Source of the DNA: Bacillota bacterium | GTDB lineage: Bacteria; Bacillota; Clostridia; Lachnospirales; Lachnospiraceae | NCBI GenBank assembly: GCA_030526045.1 | Contig: JAUNDN010000008.1 | Coordinates: 18,649-64,954, forward strand | DNA: 46,306 nt | Direction: 5' to 3' | Shown: one piece after another, positions 7,734 to 15,761 of the stretch | Position numbering within the stretch: the stretch's first letter is position 1 | How the letters are laid out: every line of letters begins with the position of its first letter | Notes under the pieces: model-generated | Database searches by the model: none | The model's input: the letters and a program-made list of their open reading frames with translations, nothing else | Told to the model about the DNA's origin: nothing | Position numbers and translations under genes: made by a program

Positions 7734-9359
7734 ATGAAAAAGAAATTAGTTTCCGTACTTTTGACGGCTGCTATGGTAGCTTCATTAGTAGGCTGTGGTG
7801 GTTCTAAGGAAGAGGCACCTGCAGAAACAACAGAAAAGACAGAAGCATCTGCTGAAAAGGCAGAGACACCCGACGAGAATGCAGAAGCACCTGCAGAAAG
7901 CTATCAGCTTGACAAGATTACCATGGTAGTTAATGGTACACTTACAGCAACAGTAGACAACGGACAGGCAGATTTTGAAAAGCAGTGGGAAGATGCAGTA
8001 GGCGTTGACCTTGAAATCCAGCAGCTTGACCATTCCGGTTATGTAGATGCAGTTGGACGTCTTTTCGCAGGTGGCGATTATCCTGACGTTATCATTATGA
8101 GTGCAGATATGTATGCACAGTATGCTCCCACAGGACTTCTCTGGGACATGACAGAAGCTTATGAAAATGCTGATTTCCAGGCAAGAATGGCTCTGCCTAC
8201 AATCAACGAAGCACTTAAGAAGGATGGTAAGCTTTACGGCTTCGCACCTACTTACGGTAACGGATGTGTTACATATGTTAAGCAGGCTTGGTTAGATGCA
8301 GTTGGTCTTAAGGCAGAAGACATTAAGACCTATGATGATTACTACAACATGTTGCTGAAGTTCCACAATGAAGATCCTGATGGAAACGGTGTAAACGGCG
8401 ATACCTACGGTGTAGTAGCTGCCGGCTTTGTTGGAAACGAAGCTCCCTATATCAACTACTTGCCTGAGTTCTGGCAGGATGCTTATCCGGCACTTGTACA
8501 GGATGCAAACGGTACATGGATTGACGGCTTCCAGACAGATGCTACCAAGGCTGCACTCTTAAGATTACAGCAGGCATATGCAGATGGCGCAATCGATCCC
8601 GAAACCTTGACAGCTTCCACCAAGATTGCACGTGAGAAATGGTTCTCTAACGATCAGACAGGTTCAGCAGGTGTATTCACATACTGGGCAGGTTCCTGGT
8701 ATCAGACACTGACAGATAACCTGATCAAGAATGAAGTTGATGAAAATATTGTTCAGTTAGCTCCTATTGCAGAAGTTGGCAAATACCTCAACAGAGAAGC
8801 TCCGGTTTGGTGTATCATTGATGACGGTGACGGCGACAATGCTCGTGAGCAGGCTATCTTTGATGCATTCATCGAGACTATGATGGATGGAGATGTTGTA
8901 CAGACACTCTGGACCTATGGTGCAGAAGATGTACACTGGTCTACAAAGGCTGAATCCTTCGTAACTAACCCTGATGATCCTGAAAAGAAGAAAGAATACA
9001 GCTATGAAGATGGTGTATTCCACTTAAAGCCTTCACCGAACGACCCTAACTCCTTATGGAAGAAGAATCACCTTGATCCTGCATTAGTTGTTTGTCCTCT
9101 TACAAACGGCTATGTTGATCAGAGCGAACTTGCTGTAGCAGGTAATAAGTTCTTTACTGAGAACTGTGTAGATGCTCCTATTTCACCTGCATCTGAAACT
9201 TATACAAATGAGTCCGGTACGATTTACGATGCTAAGCTTGCTGTTATCACAGAAGTTGTTGTAAACGGTGGTGATGTAGATGCTGCTATGGAGACATATG
9301 TATCAACAGTTGGAAGCATTGTTGACCAGTGCTTAAGCGAACTGAATGCAGCAGAATAA
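7734..9359 (+). CDS. Extracellular solute-binding lipoprotein of a carbohydrate ABC importer (LplA-like)
   Basis: The start is the ATG at 7734, 6 bases after AAGGAGG, rather than an in-frame ATG at 7683 that would lie inside the operator; this gives 541 residues. The N-terminus has a lipobox LVGC (Cys21) followed by a low-complexity Glu/Ala/Thr linker to about residue 55. The rest fits large oligosaccharide-binding proteins of the LplA type, which pair with LplB/YtcP permeases like the two genes after it. It is anchored outside the membrane and captures the ligand. The locus content suggests pectic oligosaccharides (oligogalacturonides or rhamnogalacturonan fragments), but the ligand is inferred. 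A hairpin separates it from the permease genes, so it is probably made in excess over them. Confidence 0.9.
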   Translation: MKKKLVSVLLTAAMVASLVGCGGSKEEAPAETTEKTEASAEKAETPDENAEAPAESYQLDKITMVVNGTLTATVDNGQADFEKQWEDAVGVDLEIQQLDHSGYVDAVGRLFAGGDYPDVIIMSADMYAQYAPTGLLWDMTEAYENADFQARMALPTINEALKKDGKLYGFAPTYGNGCVTYVKQAWLDAVGLKAEDIKTYDDYYNMLLKFHNEDPDGNGVNGDTYGVVAAGFVGNEAPYINYLPEFWQDAYPALVQDANGTWIDGFQTDATKAALLRLQQAYADGAIDPETLTASTKIAREKWFSNDQTGSAGVFTYWAGSWYQTLTDNLIKNEVDENIVQLAPIAEVGKYLNREAPVWCIIDDGDGDNAREQAIFDAFIETMMDGDVVQTLWTYGAEDVHWSTKAESFVTNPDDPEKKKEYSYEDGVFHLKPSPNDPNSLWKKNHLDPALVVCPLTNGYVDQSELAVAGNKFFTENCVDAPISPASETYTNESGTIYDAKLAVITEVVVNGGDVDAAMETYVSTVGSIVDQCLSELNAAE

Positions 9360-9391
9360 TCTAAGGCTGTTAAACTAATAAGTAATTTAGG

Positions 9392-9427
9392 ATGGCTGCC
9401 CTGTCTGATTTGCGACGGGACAGCCAT
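9392..9427 (+). terminator. Imperfect hairpin after the binding-protein gene, likely attenuator or mRNA-stabilising structure
   Basis: ATGGCTGCCCTGTC (9392-9405) pairs with GACGGGACAGCCAT (9414-9427) with one C-A mismatch and one G-U pair. No run of T follows directly, so it may act as a 3' stabiliser or a leaky terminator rather than a full stop. Confidence 0.55.
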
Positions 9428-9506
9428 TCATAAGGAAATAAACAATCTGCTTTTGTTATTTATGTACATTTTTTTAAAATATAGGATGTTTTTGTTGTGA
9501 AAAATG

Positions 9507-9515
9507 TGCTATAAT
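9507..9515 (+). promoter_or_regulatory. Possible extended -10 promoter before the permease genes
   Basis: TGCTATAAT is a perfect TATAAT (9510-9515) preceded by the extended TGN element. No good -35 box lies at the right distance. It would give the permease genes a second start 100 bases before the first ATG, with an AT-rich upstream stretch. Confidence 0.4.
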
Positions 9516-9615
9516 TGTTTTGTCAAGGCGTTTGCCGCTTTGCACTGTATTTTCTGGCCGTTGCTCTGGCCAGCTTCGAATATGAAACATTAAAGTAGGA
9601 AAGGAAGAGAACGGT

Positions 9616-10584
9616 ATGAAAAAGAAAAAGCAAGCAGTCATGACGTCTACAGGTGTACCGGTACGGCAGAAACCGTTAAGCCTTCGCATCTGGAACCACA
9701 GAGGATATTACATAATGTTCCTGCCGGTTCTGATCTTCTTGATTATTATGAATTACTGGCCGATGCTCGGTATCAGGTATGCATTTTACGATTACAAGCC
9801 GGTAGGTGAGCCGGTGTTTGTGGGATTGAAGCATTTTGAGAAAATGTTTTCAACAGATGCTTTCTGGGTGGCCTTCAAAAATACACTTCAGCTGAGTATT
9901 ATGAAGCTGATCCTCACCACATTTACTTCTGTAATTGTATCGATCTTTTTAAATGAAATGGGAAATTTATTTGCAAAGAAGACCTTGCAGACTATTATAT
10001 ATTTGCCTCACTTTATGTCATGGGCAGTAGTTGCATCCATCTTCAGCTTGTTGCTTTCCCCCTCCAGTACCGGTATGGTAAACGGATGGCTGAGAGATTT
10101 GGGAATTCTTGCACAGGATGCAAAGGGAATTTATTTCCTCGCTGACTCCAAGATGTGGAGACCGATTTTCTACCTGATCAATATTTGGAAGGAGACCGGT
10201 TGGGGAACCATTATTTTCCTTGCGACGCTTTCGGGAATTAATCCGGAGTTGTATGAGGCCGGTGATATTGACGGTGCGACACGTATGCAGAAGATTCGTT
10301 ATATCACACTGCCGGCACTTGCAAATACGATCATTACGGTATTGATTCTGAATCTTGCTAAGGTTATGAATATGTTTGAATCGGTATTTGTTTTGTACAA
10401 CAATGCGGTTTATGATGTATCCGATGTTATTTCTACATACATTTATCGTCAAACATTCGCAGTTGCTTTGCCGAACTATGGTTATTCCACCGCGGTGGGT
10501 CTGTTCAAATCTCTGGTAGGGTGTTTCCTTGTTCTTGTATGTAACTGGGCAAGTAAGAAGACACGTGGCCGGGGCATTGTATAG
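9616..10584 (+). CDS. Carbohydrate ABC transporter permease, LplB-type
   Basis: This 322-residue integral membrane protein has about six hydrophobic helices after a basic N-terminus of about 35 residues. The cytoplasmic EAA loop that contacts the ATPase is visible as ELYEAGDIDGATRMQKIRY. The N-terminal pattern (WNHRGYYIMFLPVLIF, then YWPMLGIRYAFYDYKP) is characteristic of LplB-like permeases that handle complex polysaccharide fragments. It forms a heterodimer channel with the product of the next gene. Start ATG is preceded by AGGAAAGGAAGAG. Confidence 0.9.
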   Translation: MKKKKQAVMTSTGVPVRQKPLSLRIWNHRGYYIMFLPVLIFLIIMNYWPMLGIRYAFYDYKPVGEPVFVGLKHFEKMFSTDAFWVAFKNTLQLSIMKLILTTFTSVIVSIFLNEMGNLFAKKTLQTIIYLPHFMSWAVVASIFSLLLSPSSTGMVNGWLRDLGILAQDAKGIYFLADSKMWRPIFYLINIWKETGWGTIIFLATLSGINPELYEAGDIDGATRMQKIRYITLPALANTIITVLILNLAKVMNMFESVFVLYNNAVYDVSDVISTYIYRQTFAVALPNYGYSTAVGLFKSLVGCFLVLVCNWASKKTRGRGIV

Positions 10585-10595
10585 GAGGTGTGATC

Positions 10596-11462
10596 ATGGC
10601 AAAGACTAGCGCAGTTTATACAAAGAAAAAGAATAAGATTAAATTATTTGATGTAATTAATTATATTGTATTTATTATTGTAGGCCTGATTGTTTTGATT
10701 CCGATCTGGAAGGTGTTAATAGATTCCTTAAATGCGGTTGGTGTTTATCAGTTCAGACTTTGGCCCAGTCACTTTACTCTTGATGGTTATAAGACAATTA
10801 TTAAGACTAATGCCTTATATCAGCCCTTTTTTAATTCTGTGATTACAACGATTTTGGGAACCTTGCTTGGTTTGGTTTTGTCTACCCTTGGAGGATATGT
10901 GCTGGTACAATTTGAAATGCCCGGTCGTAATTTTCTGGCGTATGTACTGTTGTTTACCATGATTTTCAGCGGTGGTATGATTCCTGAATACCTGGTAATG
11001 AAGCAGTTGGGATTGGTTAACAGCATGTGGATTCTGGTTGTAAAGCATGGTATCAATGTTTACAATCTGGTACTGATGAGAAACTTCTTTGAAGGAATTC
11101 CGGGAAGCCTTTATGAAGCAGCCAAGATTGACGGATGTTCCCCGATGGGAATTTTCTTCAAAATTGTACTTCCGCTTTCCAAGGCAGCTTTGGCATCTAT
11201 TGGTCTGATGTTTGCAGTTACCGTATGGAATGACTATTCAACGGTTAAGATTTACATTACAGATCCTTCCCAGGTTAACTTCCAGTATAAGCTAAGAAAC
11301 ATGATCATGGATGGTGATACCCCTGTTACAGCGTACAATGTATCACAGACAACGCTGTTTAATGCTGGTATCATTGCAGCAATTCTTCCTTTCATGGTTC
11401 TGTATCCGTTCCTGCAGAAGTATTTTGTTAAGGGCGTGAATATCGGAGCTGTTAAGGAATAA
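10596..11462 (+). CDS. Carbohydrate ABC transporter permease, YtcP/AraQ-type
   Basis: This is the second permease subunit. I chose the ATG at 10596, which lies 7 bases after the strong AGGAGG, over a GTG at 10590 that overlaps the ribosome binding site; it gives 288 residues. Six hydrophobic helices are visible, and the EAA loop reads SLYEAAKIDGCSPMGIFF. It follows the first permease by 11 bp. No ATPase gene is found here, as is common for this permease group, which in other Firmicutes borrows a shared MsmX-like ATPase encoded elsewhere. Confidence 0.9.
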   Translation: MAKTSAVYTKKKNKIKLFDVINYIVFIIVGLIVLIPIWKVLIDSLNAVGVYQFRLWPSHFTLDGYKTIIKTNALYQPFFNSVITTILGTLLGLVLSTLGGYVLVQFEMPGRNFLAYVLLFTMIFSGGMIPEYLVMKQLGLVNSMWILVVKHGINVYNLVLMRNFFEGIPGSLYEAAKIDGCSPMGIFFKIVLPLSKAALASIGLMFAVTVWNDYSTVKIYITDPSQVNFQYKLRNMIMDGDTPVTAYNVSQTTLFNAGIIAAILPFMVLYPFLQKYFVKGVNIGAVKE

Positions 11463-11475
11463 TTTAGGAAAGATG

Positions 11476-12168
11476 ATGAAAACAATTTTTTGGGCAGGAG
11501 ATTCTACTGTACAATATAATGACATCACGACCTATCCTCAGACAGGAATCGGTCAGGTATTTCACCTGTTTGTCAAACCTGAAGTGAGAATTTCCAATCA
11601 TGCAAAAAACGGGAGAAGCACTAAAAGTTTTATTGATGAGTCCAGACTTCCGGTAATTTATGATCAGATAACAGAAGGAGATTTCCTTTTCATTCAATTT
11701 GGTCACAATGATGAAAAGAAAGCAGATCCCGTAAGATACACGGAACCCTTTTCAGAATTTAAGATTAATCTGGGTAAGTTTGTAAGCGTTGCCAGGAACA
11801 AAAAGGCATTTCCGGTTTTGATTACGCCTCTGGAGAGAAGATGCTTTACGGATGACGGTGTTCTGGGAGCGGGAGAACATGGAGATTATGTGAAGGCAAT
11901 GAAGCAAACGGCAGATGAGCTTGCCGTACCGCTGATTGACCTATATAGCATGAGCCGTGATGAACTTGAGAAGGCAGGAACAGAGAAATCCAAGGAATGG
12001 TATATGCATTTGCCAAAGGGAAAATATCCGTCCCATCCGGAAGGGCTGATTGACAATACGCATCTGAAATATGAAGGAGCAGTCAGGTATGCCGGATGTA
12101 TCGCAAAAGGATTGAGAGAACTTGGTGGCAGATACAGTGAACTATTGCTTGAAGAAGCAGTAGAATAA
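11476..12168 (+). CDS. Rhamnogalacturonan acetylesterase-like SGNH hydrolase (CE12)
   Basis: It is predicted to remove acetyl groups from rhamnogalacturonan oligosaccharides. The SGNH blocks are intact: GDST near the N-terminus (nucleophile Ser), NGRST (Gly block), FGHND (Asn block), and DNTHLKYEG near the C-terminus holding the Asp/His pair. This set and the length of about 230 residues fit the CE12 / RhgT family. No signal peptide is present, so it acts on imported material. There are two adjacent ATG codons (11473 and 11476); the second has the better distance from AGGAA. It lies 13 bp after the permease gene in the same operon and is followed by a terminator. Confidence 0.88.
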   Translation: MKTIFWAGDSTVQYNDITTYPQTGIGQVFHLFVKPEVRISNHAKNGRSTKSFIDESRLPVIYDQITEGDFLFIQFGHNDEKKADPVRYTEPFSEFKINLGKFVSVARNKKAFPVLITPLERRCFTDDGVLGAGEHGDYVKAMKQTADELAVPLIDLYSMSRDELEKAGTEKSKEWYMHLPKGKYPSHPEGLIDNTHLKYEGAVRYAGCIAKGLRELGGRYSELLLEEAVE

Positions 12169-12176
12169 AAGGTTAA

Positions 12177-12210
12177 TAAAATGGCTTGGGAGTTGATCCT
12201 AAGCCATTTT
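12177..12210 (+). terminator. Intrinsic terminator or attenuator after the acetylesterase gene
   Basis: AAAATGGCTT (12178-12187) pairs perfectly with AAGCCATTTT (12201-12210), with an inner GG/CC extension. The T run is short (four), so partial read-through into the GH43 gene is likely; I see no clear promoter for that gene. Confidence 0.65.
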
Positions 12211-12256
12211 GTGCAAAAATGTTAAATATTTCCATGAAAGGAAGGTGACGAGAAAT

Positions 12257-13819
12257 ATGGATAGATTGTGGAAGGCTGATTTGAAGAACGGTACATTTCA
12301 AAACCCGATTCTATTTGCTGACTATTCAGACCCCGACGTGATCAGAGTAAGGGATACATTTTATATGACAGCATCCAGCTTTAATTATGTACCCGGTTTA
12401 CCGATTTTGACCTCTAAGGATCTGGTAAATTGGAAGCTGGTCAATTATGCTATTGAAAAAATTGATTATGATAACTATGATGTTCCGCAGCATGCAAAGG
12501 GCGTATGGGCACCTGCTATCAGGTATCATGGTGGAGAGTTTTATATCTATTACGGGATGCCGGATGAAGGCATTTTCATGGTAAAGACAAAGGATCCTCT
12601 GGGCAAATGGGATAAGCCGGTGCTTGTGCTTGAAGGGAAAGGATTGATTGATCCTTGCCCGTTTTGGGATGAAAATGGATCCGCATATATCATTCACGGA
12701 TATGCAAAGAGCCGTATCGGATTTAAGAGTTATCTGGGCATTTTTTCGATGTCACCGGAAGGAGATAAGGCAGTCGGTGATGATAAGCTCCTGTATAATG
12801 GTGTAGTTACACAGCCGACGATCGAAGGACCGAAGGTTTATAAGAGAAATGGCTATTACTATATTTTTGCTCCAGCAGGCGGTGTGAAAACAGGCTGGCA
12901 GACGGTGCTGCGGTCAAAAAGTATTTACGGTCCATATGAAGAGAAAATTGTGATGCATCAGGGGAGTACGGATGTGAACGGACCGCATCAGGGAGGCCTT
13001 GTAGATACAGTTTCCGGACAAGAATGGTTTCTCCACTTTCAAGACAGGGGATTGTATGGAAGAATTGTTCATTTACAGCCGTTGGTGTGGAAGGAAGACT
13101 GGCCGGTTATCGGAATCAATCCGGATGAAAACGACTGTGGAGAGCCTTGTATCGTGTATCCAAAGCCGGATGCAGGAGCAGCCCGGGAGGTTTGCTATCT
13201 GGAGGCTTCAGACGATTTTGAGGGAGAAAAATTGAATCTTATGTGGCAGTGGCTCGGCAATCCCAAAAAGGAATTTTACAAGTTGGAAGAGGGGAAGCTT
13301 CGACTGTTCTGTCTGAATCCGTCTGGCAGGAAGGAAGCAGTTCTTTGGGAAAATGCCAATGTGCTGACTCAGAAATTGATATGCCCTTATTTTGAGGCAA
13401 TATGTTGTTTTGAAACAACGCATTTGCAGGAAAATGAGCAGGCGGGGATGGTGATGATGGGAGGACACTATGCCTATCTTAGTGTTAGAAGGAAGGATGG
13501 AAGAAATACATTTGTTTATGGGCAAAGCTATGATACAGCAGAAGGTATGCGGGAAAATGTAGAAATACTCGGTATACTTATGGAAAGTAGCAAGGCATAC
13601 GTTAGATTCCGGATGGAAAGAAAGGATGATTTGCCACAATTTTTCATGGATTATTCTGATGACGGGATTCATTTTACCAATGTGAAAACAGATTTTATGC
13701 CATCCGATCATACCTGGGTCGGAGCCAAAGTCGGATTATTTGCCAATGTCCTTGAAGAAAATGAGAAGGGCGGCTTCGCTGATTTTGATTTTATCCATGT
13801 GACAGCAAGGGAGGACTGA
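12257..13819 (+). CDS. Glycoside hydrolase family 43 enzyme (beta-xylosidase / alpha-L-arabinofuranosidase type)
   Basis: I chose the ATG at 12257, after AAGGAAGGTG, because an upstream in-frame ATG at 12209 lies in the terminator; this gives 520 residues. The five-bladed propeller has the expected acidic residues: general base D25 in SDPDV, modulator D132 in LIDPCPFWDENG, and general acid E190 in TIEGPKVYKRNG. Residues about 320-520 form the beta-sandwich domain that often follows GH43. There is no signal peptide, so it is cytoplasmic. In this locus it would remove arabinose, xylose or galactose side groups from pectic fragments; the exact sugar cannot be read from sequence. It is 2 bp from the next gene. 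Confidence 0.88.
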   Translation: MDRLWKADLKNGTFQNPILFADYSDPDVIRVRDTFYMTASSFNYVPGLPILTSKDLVNWKLVNYAIEKIDYDNYDVPQHAKGVWAPAIRYHGGEFYIYYGMPDEGIFMVKTKDPLGKWDKPVLVLEGKGLIDPCPFWDENGSAYIIHGYAKSRIGFKSYLGIFSMSPEGDKAVGDDKLLYNGVVTQPTIEGPKVYKRNGYYYIFAPAGGVKTGWQTVLRSKSIYGPYEEKIVMHQGSTDVNGPHQGGLVDTVSGQEWFLHFQDRGLYGRIVHLQPLVWKEDWPVIGINPDENDCGEPCIVYPKPDAGAAREVCYLEASDDFEGEKLNLMWQWLGNPKKEFYKLEEGKLRLFCLNPSGRKEAVLWENANVLTQKLICPYFEAICCFETTHLQENEQAGMVMMGGHYAYLSVRRKDGRNTFVYGQSYDTAEGMRENVEILGILMESSKAYVRFRMERKDDLPQFFMDYSDDGIHFTNVKTDFMPSDHTWVGAKVGLFANVLEENEKGGFADFDFIHVTARED

Positions 13820-13821
13820 GG

Positions 13822-15723
13822 ATGACTTTACAGGAAGCGATTCTAAGTAAAAATCTGGAAGCGGTAAAACAAATTTTGACGGAAGACCCTCCCCGAATAG
13901 ATGACAAGGATGAAAATGGAGTGCCACTTTGCCTGATTGCTGCAGCTACTGGTTCCTTTCCGATTGTGAAATATATTGTAGAGTATTCCAGAGCAAGCAT
14001 GAATACAGTAGATGAGAAGAACCGGAATATTCTTCATTATGCTGCAATGTCGGGAAATGCCGAGCTCGCACGATATCTGGTCGAGAAGGTTGGAATAGAT
14101 ATTACCTCGGGAGATAAGAATCTGATTACACCGTATCAGATTGCTTATGAAAATGGATATGAAGAGCTTCTTGGTTATTTTCAGGAAAAGGTTCAGGCAT
14201 CCTATCAGGAAATGTACCATAATCCGATTCGGACAGGGATGTTCCCTGATCCTTCGATTGTGCGTGTAGGTGAAGATTATTATATGGTGAATTCCTCCTT
14301 TATTTTCTTTCCCTGTATTCCCATTTCGCACTCAAAGGATTTGATTCATTGGGAGATAATCGGTCATGCTATCACGAATCCTAAATGGGCATATCTTGAT
14401 GAACTGGAAGGAGGAAGAGGATACTGGGCTCCCGATATCTCTTATGACAATGGGACGTTTTATATTACGGCTACCTACAGATTGAATGATACTGGAACTG
14501 TTTACAGGAGACAGATAGTAGTCTCTTCCGATAAACCGGAGGGACCCTACAGCGAACCTGTTTTTATTGAGGAGGATGGGATTGATCCGTCTATTTTCCA
14601 TGAAAACGGAAGACACTATATGCTTCTCAACAGAGGTGCAAGAATTTTTGAGCTTTCATCTGACTGTAAAAAACAAATTTCAGAGGCAAAGCTTCTCTAT
14701 TACGGAGATTATAAACGAGCACCGGAGGGTCCTCATCTTTTAAAAAAGGATGGCTATTATTATCTGTTCCTTGCAGAGGGCGGAACAGGACCGGGACATC
14801 GCATTACCGTTGCAAGAAGCAGGGAACTCATGGGGAATTATGTGCCATGTCCTTATAATCCTATTATGAGACAGACGGATGAATTGGCAGGTATTCAAAG
14901 ATGTGGTCATGGAAAGCCGGTGTGTACGCAAAACGGGCAGTGGTATATGGTATATTTGTGCGGAAGGATGATCGGAGAAGGATACAGTATTCTTGGAAGG
15001 GAAACAGCTTTGGATCCTATCACATGGACTGCGGATGGCTGGCCAATAGTCAACAGTCTGAATGGACCGAGTGTGCTTCAGAAAAAACCGGATCTTCCCG
15101 AATGGAAACCTGTGAAAAAAAAGAACGAAGATTTTGTGACTCCAAGACCACCGGAAGAGGGTGCGGTAAATTTCAGGGATGATGTTTTACTTCTTAAGGG
15201 AAGCAGAAAACCACTTGGCAGTGTTGATGCCAGAAATATCCTGTTGAGAAGACAGACCTCTTTCTCGTTTGTTGCAGAAGTGATCATGAAAGTACCCCGT
15301 CTTTGTGAAAACCAGGAATGCGGTATCACCTGCTATTATGATGAAAATACATGGGTATGTTTTTTTGTTTCCAAACAGGGAGAAGAGTATTTTTTCCGGG
15401 TAAAAGAACATATTGGCACAGAGGATATTTTACATGAGAAAAAAAGATTGGATAATCCTGTAGATAAACGGTATGTGCTTGGGGTGGATACAAATTATTT
15501 GAATAGAAGATTTTATTATAGACCTGAGAATATTGAAAAAGAAAAGCAGGGGATGCCACAGACCGAAGTTACTGTTTCTGAGCTTCCCTGTGTATATTAT
15601 CTCTGTGATGAAGGAATCCGCATGGGCAAACGATTTACAGGTGCCATGGTGGGAATGTATGGATATGCCGGAGATAAAGAGTTGTGTACGGAGTTTCAAA
15701 AATTTGAATACCGGGATCTATAA
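13822..15723 (+). CDS. Ankyrin-repeat / GH43 fusion protein
   Basis: The 633-residue protein starts 2 bp after the first GH43 gene stops and has its own GGGAGGA site. Residues 1 to about 122 form roughly three to four ankyrin-type helical repeats (for example VPLCLIAAATGSFPIVKYIV and NILHYAAMSGNAELARYLVE). A GH43 propeller begins at about 133, with base D143 in FPDPSIV, modulator D255 in IDPSIF, and acid E302 in PEGPHLLKKDG, all present. A C-terminal beta-sandwich domain runs from about 445 to 633. The frame is continuous and both parts look intact, so it is a real fusion and not a sequencing join. No signal peptide. Ankyrin repeats usually bind proteins, which suggests the enzyme is held in a cytoplasmic complex. 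The exact sugar is unknown. Confidence 0.85.
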   Translation: MTLQEAILSKNLEAVKQILTEDPPRIDDKDENGVPLCLIAAATGSFPIVKYIVEYSRASMNTVDEKNRNILHYAAMSGNAELARYLVEKVGIDITSGDKNLITPYQIAYENGYEELLGYFQEKVQASYQEMYHNPIRTGMFPDPSIVRVGEDYYMVNSSFIFFPCIPISHSKDLIHWEIIGHAITNPKWAYLDELEGGRGYWAPDISYDNGTFYITATYRLNDTGTVYRRQIVVSSDKPEGPYSEPVFIEEDGIDPSIFHENGRHYMLLNRGARIFELSSDCKKQISEAKLLYYGDYKRAPEGPHLLKKDGYYYLFLAEGGTGPGHRITVARSRELMGNYVPCPYNPIMRQTDELAGIQRCGHGKPVCTQNGQWYMVYLCGRMIGEGYSILGRETALDPITWTADGWPIVNSLNGPSVLQKKPDLPEWKPVKKKNEDFVTPRPPEEGAVNFRDDVLLLKGSRKPLGSVDARNILLRRQTSFSFVAEVIMKVPRLCENQECGITCYYDENTWVCFFVSKQGEEYFFRVKEHIGTEDILHEKKRLDNPVDKRYVLGVDTNYLNRRFYYRPENIEKEKQGMPQTEVTVSELPCVYYLCDEGIRMGKRFTGAMVGMYGYAGDKELCTEFQKFEYRDL

Positions 15724-15761
15724 CTGTATTTTGTATGGAAAATGGAGAAAGGCATTGCACA

